In this document: positions 10,601 to 18,910 of the stretch, one piece after another
How the letters are laid out: each line of letters begins with the position of its first letter
Numbering within the stretch: position 1 is the first letter of the stretch
NCBI GenBank assembly: GCA_026004655.1
Contig: BPJO01000002.1
Coordinates: 1-64,000, forward strand
Origin: Phycisphaerae bacterium
GTDB lineage: Bacteria; Planctomycetota; Phycisphaerae; Tepidisphaerales; Tepidisphaeraceae
Reading direction: 5' to 3'
Length of the DNA: 64,000 bases
Translations under genes and position numbers: made by a program
The notes under the pieces: model-generated
Databases searched by the model: none
Told to the model about the DNA's origin: nothing
The model's input: the letters and a program-made list of their open reading frames with translations, nothing else

Positions 10601-10723
10601 AATGGCGTCGACCCGTGCCTGGACCAGGTCCTTTTTCCGGGACTCGATCTGCATCAACTGGTCGATGATGTCTTTGGAATTGAGCCCGCTGACGAGCCCT
10701 ATTCCGGTGGTGATTCGTCCCAT
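7648..10723 (-). CDS. fliD: Flagellar filament cap protein FliD, unusually long (one frameshift)
   Basis: FliD caps the flagellar filament and guides flagellin folding. The N-terminus GLVSGLNSKDIIDQLMQIE is the classic FliD_N motif, and the C-terminal part ends in a coiled coil (about residues 940-1015). One extra C near 8505 splits the gene into two frames; joined it encodes about 1,024 residues, against roughly 450-650 in most bacteria. The extra length is a tandem set of Flagellin_IN-type repeats, each shaped as TLxDVxxKIN...G...ITLTDxTGGxGNL. I count five in a row (about residues 160-640) and a sixth in the C-terminal region (about 855-905). No other flagellar gene lies close by except a small upstream gene. 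Confidence 0.9.
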
Positions 10724-10805
10724 AAGTTTCGGTCGATTCTTGGTCCTTTGTCACAGCCCGATTCGGACCGATCGGCCTGGCCAAAAAAGGACCTCAGAAC
10801 GGGGA

Positions 10806-11012
10806 TCAGTCATCCAATACACTTCCACGATAAAAGATCTTCCAGTTGTGATCCGAAGGATCGGAAAACTGGTCGAGATATTGGTTCAATCGTTGTTGTT
10901 GGCGGGATTCGGCGTGACGGGCTTGGTCCAAAGCCCACATCAGCATGAACTCCTGTTGCATCCGACGTGCCTGTTTCAATGCTTTAGCCGTTCGGATCAG
11001 TTGGGGGATCAT
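10806..11012 (-). CDS. Small helical protein upstream of fliD, unknown
   Basis: A 68-residue product (75 if the ATG at 11033 is used) ending in NWKIFYRGSVLDD. It is strongly helical and rich in Gln and Arg (LKQARRMQQEFMLMWALDQA). I prefer the internal ATG at 11012 because AGG lies 4 bases upstream. It sits 82 bases before fliD in the same direction, the place where small flagellar chaperones or export helpers often lie, but it does not look like FliS or FliT. Codon choice and position suggest a real gene. No function can be assigned. Confidence 0.45.
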   Translation of the reverse strand: MIPQLIRTAKALKQARRMQQEFMLMWALDQARHAESRQQQRLNQYLDQFSDPSDHNWKIFYRGSVLDD

Positions 11013-11147
11013 TTCGCCTGTTCCTGCTTTCATATACAGGCTTTATCGGGCGATTCGTCGTCGAGGATTGAGGAAAATTCAGTTCACTATCCCATTTTGA
11101 GAGAAGTATTTTTCGCTCGAACGAGATTACTCGATTAGACTTCATAG

Positions 11148-11162
11148 GCGCAATTATTGCGC
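11148..11162. promoter_or_regulatory. 15-base palindrome between divergent genes
   Basis: GCGCAATTATTGCGC is a perfect inverted repeat (7-base arms around one T) in the intergenic space between the fliD-side genes (leftward) and the 3D-domain gene (rightward). Its place and symmetry fit a dimeric repressor or activator site. No regulator gene is adjacent, so the binding protein is unknown. Confidence 0.35.
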
Positions 11163-11192
11163 TGCGAAAATCCTCATTAATTGAAACCGACA

Positions 11193-11223
11193 TTGACCTA
11201 TCCGATCTGTTCGGTCATATACT
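11193..11223 (+). promoter_or_regulatory. Candidate sigma-70-type promoter for the 3D-domain gene
   Basis: TTGACC (11193-11198) and TATACT (11218-11223) are separated by 19 bases and lie about 80 bases upstream of the 3D-domain start. The spacer is longer than ideal, so this is a tentative call. Confidence 0.35.
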
Positions 11224-11304
11224 TTGGTAGGATTCTTTCATAGATGGACTGATCTTCGGACCGGAACGTGACAGGACATTAATTTTTTTGTCGGTCAAGC
11301 ATTG

Positions 11305-11814
11305 ATGAGATCGGGTGTGATAAAACTTCTTTTGATCCCGCTTGCTGCCGGGTTAACCGGAGCGTGGGCGTGGGCGACGAATCCCAGACAGTCGGTCGGT
11401 TCAGATGAACCGACCGTCGGTGCTCAAACGGTCTTGCCGACATCATCCGCTGCTCGTTCGGTCGTTCGGGATGAACAAACTGACTTGGATGAGCAGGATC
11501 AGTCCTATCGTTGGGTCTGGATGGAAGTAACCGCGTATTGTCCGTGTCAAAAATGTTGTGGTCCCCAAGCTTCAGGGTTGACGGCTTCGGGATTGCCTGT
11601 TTCTCACAACGGCGGGCGATTTGTCGCAGCCGATACATCCGTTTTGCCGTTTGGTTCACGGGTCCGAATTCCCGGTTATCACGACCAAACTCCCGTTCCC
11701 GTCATTGACCGTGGCGGGGCGATCAAGGGTAGTCGACTGGATGTTTACTTCCCTTCTCATCAGCAAGCCTTGGAATGGGGACGACGATGGCTTTTGGTGG
11801 CTGTGGTAGATTAA
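11305..11814 (+). CDS. Secreted 3D-domain protein (peptidoglycan-related fold)
   Basis: About 169 residues with an N-terminal hydrophobic leader (residues 1-25) and a 3D domain (about 78-167). Key features are VTAYCPCQKCCGPQASGLTA, FVAADTSVLPFGSRVRIPG and VIDRGGAIKGSRLDVYF. The three conserved Asp residues of the fold (shared with MltA lytic transglycosylase C-termini and YabE/YuiC-type proteins) are visible. The domain family is linked to cell-wall cleavage. The extra CPCxxCC cluster precedes the barrel and may form disulfides. An in-frame TTG precedes the ATG chosen here. It overlaps an alternative upstream start of the next gene. Confidence 0.75.
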   Translation: MRSGVIKLLLIPLAAGLTGAWAWATNPRQSVGSDEPTVGAQTVLPTSSAARSVVRDEQTDLDEQDQSYRWVWMEVTAYCPCQKCCGPQASGLTASGLPVSHNGGRFVAADTSVLPFGSRVRIPGYHDQTPVPVIDRGGAIKGSRLDVYFPSHQQALEWGRRWLLVAVVD

Positions 11815-11834
11815 TCTTCGCTCCGGGGTCTTGG

Positions 11835-12638
11835 ATGGACCAGAGGTCGATCGTGCTTCTACCCGGTCTTGGTCGGTTGTTGGTTTTTCTAGTTCTGGTA
11901 GGAATCGGATTCCAAGCATCAGCACCTGCCCGGGCTGAGGAAAACGGGAAAATCGAACCACCCGTTTCAGAATCCGTCTTGATTCATTGCCCTGGAATTG
12001 CCGGCTCGATGCCGATCGATCAATCCTTGGTCGAAGGACTCATCCGGGGCGGCGTAGCATCACAGGCGAGAATTTTCGACTGGACGGGAGAGTTTCGGGG
12101 GCTCTTGGCTTTGGGAAAACTTCACCACAATCGTCAGCAGGCTCGGGTCCTTGCTCAGGAGATTGAATCGATTTATCGCAAAAATCCTGAAACACGCGTC
12201 ATTCTAACGGCCCATTCTGGAGGCACCGGTATTGCTGTCTGGGCTTTGGAACAATTGGCCGACAGAGTACGAATCGATACGTTGGTCCTTCTGGCAAGTG
12301 CTTTATCTCCGAATTATGACCTCGGACCGGCTTTGAAACATGTTCGACAAGCCTATTCATTTCACAGCCCTTACGACAACTGGGTCTTGGGCACAGGCAC
12401 ACGTACCCTGGGAACGATTGATCGTGTCAAGACCGATGCAGCTGGGTATGTCGGGTTTCAATGCACCGACCCAAAACTCAAACAGATCGGTTATGACCCT
12501 CGATGGATCCGATTCGGGAACTCGGGAGATCATGTCGGAACGATGAATCAACGATTTGCTCATCAGGTCCTTGCACCTCTGATTCTGAACTCGTCGCTCG
12601 TCGGGACTTTATCCACCCAACCCTCGGAAACTCCCTGA
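11835..12638 (+). CDS. Secreted alpha/beta-hydrolase-like protein
   Basis: About 267 residues from the ATG at 11835; an alternative ATG at 11775 would overlap the 3D-domain gene. A signal peptide (residues 1-34) is followed by a hydrolase-like domain with VLIHCPGIAGSMPIDQ as the first strand and TAHSGGTGIAVWALEQL as the nucleophile elbow (HSGGT fits G/A-x-S-x-G, with His in place of the first Gly). VLLASALSPNYDL and NSGDHVGTMN may supply the Asp/His. It is probably a periplasmic esterase or lipase-like enzyme of unknown substrate. Confidence 0.65.
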   Translation: MDQRSIVLLPGLGRLLVFLVLVGIGFQASAPARAEENGKIEPPVSESVLIHCPGIAGSMPIDQSLVEGLIRGGVASQARIFDWTGEFRGLLALGKLHHNRQQARVLAQEIESIYRKNPETRVILTAHSGGTGIAVWALEQLADRVRIDTLVLLASALSPNYDLGPALKHVRQAYSFHSPYDNWVLGTGTRTLGTIDRVKTDAAGYVGFQCTDPKLKQIGYDPRWIRFGNSGDHVGTMNQRFAHQVLAPLILNSSLVGTLSTQPSETP

Positions 12639-12693
12639 ACAAACTCCCCACAAGCCCGTTGAATCGTGCCGAAGTCGAAAACCGACCCCCCAA

Positions 12694-12921
12694 TCAGGAT
12701 AATCCGTCCCATCGTTCCGGATCTTCTTCCACGAGAGCAGGGTCAGACCGGCGTGCGGGATGACGCGGTGTGATCGGTACGATCGGGGCGGGTCTGTCGA
12801 ATAATTGAATGGTCGGTTCTGAAATCACCGTCCTGACAGTACGACTAGGAACCGCCTTCCTTCGGCGTGAAAGTAGATGGGCTGGCGAGTTTTCGCGGGT
12901 TAGGAAAAGAATCATTTGCAT
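12694..12921 (-). CDS. Possible small protein, unknown
   Basis: A 75-residue frame ending DPALVEEDPERWDGLS. It is basic and Arg/Pro-rich in the middle (PIVPITPRHPARRSDPAL). The sequence complexity and acidic tail look protein-like, and it occupies the only space between the hydrolase and the AT-rich region before rpoN. No domain is recognised and there is no strong ribosome binding site, so this is a weak call. Confidence 0.3.
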   Translation of the reverse strand: MQMILFLTRENSPAHLLSRRRKAVPSRTVRTVISEPTIQLFDRPAPIVPITPRHPARRSDPALVEEDPERWDGLS

Positions 12922-13174
12922 AGCGATGTCTCCTAAAACGATAGGATCAATAACCTAACATTTTTTGTACTAACATTTATCGAACAAGCGGGTTGTTCTG
13001 TCCCTAGTGATCGGGTGTTACCAAGCTCTACCATTAGTTGGGGTTGGTTTTTTTTCGCTTCCGATAATAAGGGCATTTTTGTCCAAAAATTAACCTAACA
13101 TAAGATCGCTTGGTAAAGTTCTTTTTTTGGGGCCTCATATAGAATCCGAGAGATTTGCGAGAGATATTCGAACG
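12922..13174. other. AT-rich intergenic region before rpoN
   Basis: The roughly 600 bases between the hydrolase-like gene and rpoN hold only the doubtful small frame at 12694-12921 and then this AT-rich stretch with several T runs. An opposite-strand frame at 13034-13255 crosses the rpoN start and has a low-complexity Lys/Arg/Tyr composition; I do not consider it coding. Apart from the sigma-54-type promoter next to it I see no defined element. Confidence 0.5.
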
Positions 13175-13190
13175 TGGTACAGTTTTTGCT
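13175..13190 (+). promoter_or_regulatory. Candidate sigma-54 (-24/-12) promoter upstream of rpoN
   Basis: TGGTACAGTTTTTGCT matches the TGGCACG-N4-TTGCW consensus at TGG, AC, TTGC and the final T, with exactly 10 bases between the invariant GG (13176-13177) and GC (13188-13189). The GC doublet ends 47 bases before the rpoN start codon. Its position directly before the sigma-54 gene suggests autoregulation. Confidence 0.5.
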
Positions 13191-13236
13191 ATACGACTCG
13201 TTTTATGAGTTTTCTCGTTGTAAGTTGTTGTAAGAT

Positions 13237-14742
13237 ATGAGTTTATCGCAGTCATTTTCGATGCGAATGGATCAACGCCAGGTACTAACCCCGCGGATGA
13301 TCCAGAGCATGGAAATCCTTCAACTTCCCCTGACGGCTTTGGAAGAACGGATAGAACAGGAACTCCAGCAAAATCCTACCCTCGAATTGCGAACCCGAGA
13401 TCCTGAAGCCCCGTCTTCTTCCTCCGATTCGGATTCTCAGTCAGAATCCATCTCCGATGACACTCGGGCTTTAGTGATTGATCCGCACCAACCGGATGCC
13501 CAAGAGTTTGACCGTCTTGAGAAAATGGCTGAATACTTCGAGAACGAAGAGTTCGCCACCAACGCCAGTTTCAGACCCTCTCACTGGGAATCCCAAGACC
13601 GTGACGGAAAACTCGATGCCATGGCCAACACGGCCGACCGTGGGCCCGGTCTGAGTGAACATCTCCGTTCCCAATGGTCATTTTTGGATCTCCCTGAACC
13701 GGTCAAGAAAGCCGGCGAAATCCTCATCGACTACATCGACGCCGACGGATACCTGCGAACCCCGTTCGACCGTATCCAACTTGAACAACGAGACCCGATC
13801 CCCGTTGAGCACCTCCAGGAAGCATTAAAATATATCCAAACCCTTGACCCGCCAGGAGTTGGAGCACGGGACCTGAGAGAATGTCTGTTGCTGCAACTGG
13901 ATGCACTGGAAAAAGACGAAGAAATGTCGGAAGGGCACGATTTTGATCTGGAACGAGCACTGATTCGCGACCACTTGAATGATCTGGAGAAAAACCGTTA
14001 CCCGGCGATCAGCAAGAAATTAAATCGACCGATCGAACAGATCAAATCGGCGGTACGACGTCTGGCCAGACTTCAACCCCATCCCGGCCGTCAATACGCG
14101 ATCGACGAAGCACCACCCATCACCCCTGATGCCGAAATCTTCTTCAACGAAGATACCGGACAATACGATATCCGCATGGCTCGGGACATCGCGCCTCAAC
14201 TCCGTCTCAAAGGCATGTATCTGAAGATGCTCAAAAAATGTCCGGACAAAAAGACACGCGACTTCCTGACGCAGAATCTCCGAAATGCACAATGGTTGAT
14301 CGAATCCATCGAGCAACGTCGCAGCACCATCGAACGGGTATTACGCGTGGTCGTTCAGACACAGAAGGAGTTTTTCGATCACGGACCGGAACACCTCAAA
14401 CCACTTCCGATGACCAGTGTCGCAGATCAGTTGGGTGTTCACGTGGCCACGGTGTCGCGAGCGGTCAGCGAAAAATGGGTTCAAACCCCGCGAGGATTAT
14501 TCCCTTTGCGCAAGTTCTTTTCCGGCGGAACACAAAACGCTTCCGGGCAGGACATGAGCTGGGAAGCCGTGAAGGAGAAATTGCGGGTTCTGATCGAAAA
14601 CGAAGATAAGAACAACCCCCTGAACGACGATGAGATCGTTGAGAAACTCAAAGAGCAAGGGATCGAACTAGCCCGGAGGACCGTGGCTAAATACCGCAAG
14701 CTTTTAAACATCCCCACCGCCCGCCAGCGCAAGGCGTATTGA
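13237..14742 (+). CDS. rpoN: RNA polymerase sigma-54 factor
   Basis: A 501-residue full-length sigma-54. Region I (residues 1-50) is Gln/Leu-rich with LTPRMIQSMEILQLP and ELQQNPTLEL. Region II is acidic and Ser-rich (about 55-110). The core-binding domain follows. The C-terminus carries the helix-turn-helix DQLGVHVATVSRAVSEKW and the RpoN box ARRTVAKYRKLLNIP (near residues 480-495), which contacts the -24 element. It directs RNA polymerase to -24/-12 promoters and needs an enhancer-binding ATPase; none is encoded in this window. A sigma-54-like promoter lies just upstream. Length and motifs are complete. Confidence 0.97.
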   Translation: MSLSQSFSMRMDQRQVLTPRMIQSMEILQLPLTALEERIEQELQQNPTLELRTRDPEAPSSSSDSDSQSESISDDTRALVIDPHQPDAQEFDRLEKMAEYFENEEFATNASFRPSHWESQDRDGKLDAMANTADRGPGLSEHLRSQWSFLDLPEPVKKAGEILIDYIDADGYLRTPFDRIQLEQRDPIPVEHLQEALKYIQTLDPPGVGARDLRECLLLQLDALEKDEEMSEGHDFDLERALIRDHLNDLEKNRYPAISKKLNRPIEQIKSAVRRLARLQPHPGRQYAIDEAPPITPDAEIFFNEDTGQYDIRMARDIAPQLRLKGMYLKMLKKCPDKKTRDFLTQNLRNAQWLIESIEQRRSTIERVLRVVVQTQKEFFDHGPEHLKPLPMTSVADQLGVHVATVSRAVSEKWVQTPRGLFPLRKFFSGGTQNASGQDMSWEAVKEKLRVLIENEDKNNPLNDDEIVEKLKEQGIELARRTVAKYRKLLNIPTARQRKAY

Positions 14743-14793
14743 TAAGATGGCTGGAATCTTGCTAGTAAGAGCTTTTTGACACAGAGTTCGTTA

Positions 14794-17115
14794 TCAATCC
14801 TGCGGATCGAAAACCAACAATGCGGGATCCGGATATTCTAGCTGGCGCTTGACCAGTTTTGCGCTCAGCAAATCACAGACAAAATCCCTGTCCTTGAATA
14901 AAACATCTCTGTCAGGCACGAAAATGGGAGCATCTTTATGAAGGGGTAAAACTCGGACCGTTACGCCATCCTGATTTTCCGGAATCAGTGACAACGCCAG
15001 GTCGACAGAATCACCATGGTAGAAATCATCCAGAATCAGTTGTTCACGACTATAAAAACGGAGAATGTCTCCGATGTAATCCACGCGGAGGAGGTAACGA
15101 CTTCGATCGAGTTGTACGGGCAACGGGATAAAATACTCTCCAGCCACTTCCCACGCCGAATCATCCGGCGGTTCGGCAACACCCTTTGAACCGATCCGAG
15201 GAAGACCGGGAGGTGAGGCCGGACGACGTAAATCTACCGTAAGCGTTTCACCGAGCGGTGTTTCACGCAGCATGCAGAGATTCCCCTCTGCATCCACCCA
15301 TAAATCATGCTCACAAAAAAGTACCGAAGATGGATCCCCGTCGGTGTTGGAGATCGGAAGTTTCCATAGTTTCAGTGATTCTGCTTGATTAAGCAGAATC
15401 AATTCCACGGTCAAGGTTTGCGGCTGACGGTTTTGTAGAACAACGAAGGGTTTGTGAGAGGCTTGTGCACGAATCAGGTAACGATTATCAGGTAAGTGGA
15501 TGATGTCGGTGTCGGTTTGGAGTGTCACACCTTCTGCGAGTTGTAGAACAAACTCTGTAAAACCCTCCAACGTTTGCGCGAAGTAGAAAATCAGCCGATT
15601 CCCGCGGCGAGTTTTACAAACCGGTTGAGCAGTCGCATGACAAAGGGTCGCAAGCTGCAGATTAAAACTGATCGGCCAGAAAAAAGATGTGTTTCCGGGG
15701 ATCGTTACCGGATCGAAGGGTATCCGGACGTGACCATTGTTTTCCGGTTCCTGAATCTCAAACTGAACGTTCGAGTGATCCGGCATGGATAAGCCTCGTT
15801 GGTAATTGTTGACAAATAAATACCCCTCTCGCGTTCCACCCCGAAGGGCAAACCGAACCGTGGACGTGTCCATCCGGTCAGAAGGAAACCTGTCCGGAAA
15901 TGCAGGAGACAATTGAGCAAGCGATTCACCAAAATCCTGCAAAAATAAATGCAAACGGCGTAGCAGGTGATAATGGGGGCGGGTCTGAGAAAAACTCCCC
16001 AACGGGGCCTGAAAGTCGTAGCTCTTTTGGGGAACGTCATTATAATACTGTGTCTCCTGGGATTCGTGCAATGGTGTACGACCTTGTGGATTGATACCAC
16101 CGTGATACATGTAGTAACCGGGTAAGTTACTGCCCGATCCGAGTCGGGTCAGAGCAATGGCCAGAATATCTCGTGGATTAATACGGATCCTGCGATGATA
16201 ACTTTGCTCCATTCCTCCACCGAGTTCACAAGTCAGATAGGGATACTGAGGTGTATCCGGATCATCTTTGGCGTCCCGAGGGCCTAATTGATCGAAACCA
16301 ATCTGTGTGTCAGTGCGCATCGGTTCAAAGCAGAATGCCCTCCAGTAATTTCCGGGCATGGACGTTAACTCGCGATCCCAGAATCCTTCGGCATATGCAC
16401 CGAACAGAGGAAACATTTCTCCAAATGGCATTATTGTTGATGTGGAAGGCCAGCCCGTACGTGTGTAGATCGGGACTTGCAAACCAACGTCTCGGGCAAT
16501 TGATTTCAAACGCAAAAGATATTCGGCAGGTCCCCCGTATTCATTATCAAGCTGAATCCCCATCACCGGTCCATCGTCTTTCCACAACAGTCCCCGTAAC
16601 TGATGGGAGATCTGTTCATACCATTTTCGAGTCAACGAGAGAAAAGCTTCATTCAAGCTGCGTGGATGGCGATCCAGAACCCAGTCAGGCAACCCCCCGT
16701 TGCGTACTTCGCCGTGACACCACGGTCCGCAACGGACAATGACAGGCAGATCAAATCGATGACAACATTTCACAAAATGCCTTAAGTCGCGTCGACCCGT
16801 CCAGTCAAAACACCCTTCTGTTTCTTCATGATGGATCCAAAAGACATAGCTGGAAATGATATTGATTCCACCGGCTTTCATTTTGGCCAGGGCTTGTTCC
16901 CATTGTGAAGGTTCGAGTCTGGAATAATGAACTTCTCCCATAATCCCCAACCACCTTCGCTCATTCAGTTTCAGACTGATCGAGTCTGCGCCCATCGACG
17001 GATTCTTTTTCAATCCCCGGTGGTGTGTCAGATGAAATTCGATGATCGGTGAAATTCCGTGTGAGGCGGTCTGGATTTCATGAATAGCCATAAAAGGATA
17101 TGTAAGCCTTCTCAT
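14794..17115 (-). CDS. Glycoside hydrolase family 35 (beta-galactosidase-like)
   Basis: A large (about 770-residue) GH35-type enzyme. The barrel shows GEVHYSRLEPSQWEQALAKM, AGGINIISSYVFWIHHEE, VIVRCGPWCHGEV and GPVMGIQLDNEYGG; the Glu in NEYG is the expected acid/base. YPYLTCELGGGMEQ probably holds the nucleophile Glu. A C-terminal beta-sandwich region follows. Several ATG codons are possible (17115, 17091, 16995); the conserved part begins near 16995 and I see no signal peptide from any start, so it appears cytoplasmic. It is convergent with rpoN and has no sugar transporter beside it. The true substrate may be a galactoside or another beta-linked sugar. Confidence 0.85.
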   Translation of the reverse strand: MRRLTYPFMAIHEIQTASHGISPIIEFHLTHHRGLKKNPSMGADSISLKLNERRWLGIMGEVHYSRLEPSQWEQALAKMKAGGINIISSYVFWIHHEETEGCFDWTGRRDLRHFVKCCHRFDLPVIVRCGPWCHGEVRNGGLPDWVLDRHPRSLNEAFLSLTRKWYEQISHQLRGLLWKDDGPVMGIQLDNEYGGPAEYLLRLKSIARDVGLQVPIYTRTGWPSTSTIMPFGEMFPLFGAYAEGFWDRELTSMPGNYWRAFCFEPMRTDTQIGFDQLGPRDAKDDPDTPQYPYLTCELGGGMEQSYHRRIRINPRDILAIALTRLGSGSNLPGYYMYHGGINPQGRTPLHESQETQYYNDVPQKSYDFQAPLGSFSQTRPHYHLLRRLHLFLQDFGESLAQLSPAFPDRFPSDRMDTSTVRFALRGGTREGYLFVNNYQRGLSMPDHSNVQFEIQEPENNGHVRIPFDPVTIPGNTSFFWPISFNLQLATLCHATAQPVCKTRRGNRLIFYFAQTLEGFTEFVLQLAEGVTLQTDTDIIHLPDNRYLIRAQASHKPFVVLQNRQPQTLTVELILLNQAESLKLWKLPISNTDGDPSSVLFCEHDLWVDAEGNLCMLRETPLGETLTVDLRRPASPPGLPRIGSKGVAEPPDDSAWEVAGEYFIPLPVQLDRSRYLLRVDYIGDILRFYSREQLILDDFYHGDSVDLALSLIPENQDGVTVRVLPLHKDAPIFVPDRDVLFKDRDFVCDLLSAKLVKRQLEYPDPALLVFDPQD

Positions 17116-17302
17116 TCCGGGAAAACCATGTAGAAATTGGCTGAAAGCATGACATTTTTTATCGAGAGGAATTTATCCATCATCGGGGATGTGCCACGGA
17201 ACAACCTTCAATCCGTTGCATATAATCGGCATGATCGGGGCAAACAAACCCGCTAAAACTTGTGACTTTTCAACCCGGGATGTAGTCTGATAGGTGGTGC
17301 AG

Positions 17303-18910
17303 ATGAACGGCAAAGCTTATCGGAGTCATTGGAGCATCCTGGTGGTGTTCATGGGCCTCATGCTGGCGGGGGGGTGTGCGCGAGGACCCCTGTATATTCC
17401 GGCAGAGCAACGTCGGCCGATCGATCGGTCCGAAGTGGAGTATCCTGCTCAACTGGAGTTGACAACCGTCATCTCCGGGCTCACTGCCCCGACGGCAGTG
17501 GCTTTTGAGACGCAGGACCCGGACCATTACGGATCAGTCTTGATTGCCGAAAGCGGACAAGGGGGAACGGATGTGCGTATTTTCGGTTTCAGGCCCGACG
17601 GGACGCAGTTCTGGATTTATCCACAAGGTTCTACCCTTCCGATCATTGGTCAGAAGTTCCGGATCCACGCACCGATCGGCGGTATGGTTGTGACGGGCGG
17701 AAGAATATACGTGTCTCATAGGGACGAACGCGGATTGGGGGTTATTACCGCTTTTGATTATGAAGGACGTCCGACAACCATTGTCGCGGATCTTCCTGCT
17801 AGGGGGGATTATTCTGTAACGGACTTGGCGGTGCATCCCACCAACGGGAGATTGTATTTCGGTTTGGGGTCAGCCACCAACTCGGGGGTGGTCGGGCTGG
17901 ATAATTGGGCTGTGGGGTGGGTGGAGGTGTATCCTGAGTTTGCAGATCAACCTCTGGTAAACTTGCGTCTGAACGGGTATCGGTTTACCACGACGAATCC
18001 GAAGGGTGGGTTGTTCGGCGGGGACGATATTGCGGTGACCGCGCCGTTTCATCCGTTTGGGGCTTCGCGGCAATTACGAATTCCAGCTTCATTGACCGGA
18101 AAGCCGACCGCAGCGGTTTATTCGGTTGATTTGCAAGGCGGCGATCTGGCTGTTGAAGCGCATGGTATTCGACTCCCACGAGGACTGGTTTTCAACGAGT
18201 TCGGAAACTTGTTCGTGAGTAACAACGGAATGGAGCTCAGAGGAACTCGTCCGGTGAAGGATGATCCGGATGCGATTTTGCGTGTTCCCCTGGGAGGCCA
18301 GCTCTGGTACGGTTGGCCTGACTATTCTGCGGATCTGGTTCCGATCGAAAATCCCCGGTTTCAACCCCCTCAGTCCATGAGCATGAAAACAGGTTACCCG
18401 GAGTTGGCGGCATTGATCAGTCATGAGGGGTCGGGGCTGCTTCCGCCGGACCGAAATGCGCTGCTTCGGGGCGTTTTTTCGGCACTATCCGGAGCCGCTA
18501 AGATGACATTCGTTCCGGATCGGGCGCCGAGCGTGTTCCAACCGTTCCGAGGACAGCTTTTGGTTGCCCTTAGCGGGGATCGTGCCCCCTTTGCCACCAG
18601 CGGACAAAAACTGATCTCTCCGCAGGGATATTGTGTGATGCGGGTAGACGTCGATTCCAAGGAGGTGTCCGATTTCGTCTTTAATACCCGTCGTCTGCCT
18701 GCCCATATGACCCGGGATCTGAACAACGCGATGGAAAGACCGATCGATGTGAAATTTGGTCCCGACGGGGCGTTGTACATTCTCGATTTCGGACAGATGC
18801 GAGTCGAGGACGGAAAAGAAAAAATCAAACCAAAGACCGGACGATTGTATCGACTCGGTCCGCCTGTCATTCCAACCACAGCGCCTTCTGCTACGGTCGG
18901 TGATCGGTGA
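17303..18910 (+). CDS. Lipoprotein of the glucose/sorbosone dehydrogenase (six-bladed propeller) type
   Basis: About 535 residues; the ATG at 17303 follows AGGTGG by 5 bases. A lipobox (LMLAGGCARG) marks a lipoprotein. The rest is a beta-propeller of the soluble PQQ-glucose/sorbosone dehydrogenase type: LTAPTAVAFE opening, GGMVVTGGRIYVSH, VTDLAVHPTNGRLYFGLGS, RLPRGLVFNEFGNLFVSNNG and RPIDVKFGPDGALYILDFG. These repeats build the propeller and typically hold Ca and PQQ, but the residues needed for PQQ cannot be confirmed by eye, so it may be a non-catalytic binding protein. Convergent with lipA with no intergenic space. Confidence 0.7.
   Translation: MNGKAYRSHWSILVVFMGLMLAGGCARGPLYIPAEQRRPIDRSEVEYPAQLELTTVISGLTAPTAVAFETQDPDHYGSVLIAESGQGGTDVRIFGFRPDGTQFWIYPQGSTLPIIGQKFRIHAPIGGMVVTGGRIYVSHRDERGLGVITAFDYEGRPTTIVADLPARGDYSVTDLAVHPTNGRLYFGLGSATNSGVVGLDNWAVGWVEVYPEFADQPLVNLRLNGYRFTTTNPKGGLFGGDDIAVTAPFHPFGASRQLRIPASLTGKPTAAVYSVDLQGGDLAVEAHGIRLPRGLVFNEFGNLFVSNNGMELRGTRPVKDDPDAILRVPLGGQLWYGWPDYSADLVPIENPRFQPPQSMSMKTGYPELAALISHEGSGLLPPDRNALLRGVFSALSGAAKMTFVPDRAPSVFQPFRGQLLVALSGDRAPFATSGQKLISPQGYCVMRVDVDSKEVSDFVFNTRRLPAHMTRDLNNAMERPIDVKFGPDGALYILDFGQMRVEDGKEKIKPKTGRLYRLGPPVIPTTAPSATVGDR

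Noticed and set aside
13034..13255. Opposite-strand frame of 73 codons upstream of rpoN
   Set aside because: Composition is what AT-rich DNA gives (Lys, Arg, Tyr, Asn), it crosses the rpoN start, and it has no ribosome binding site.
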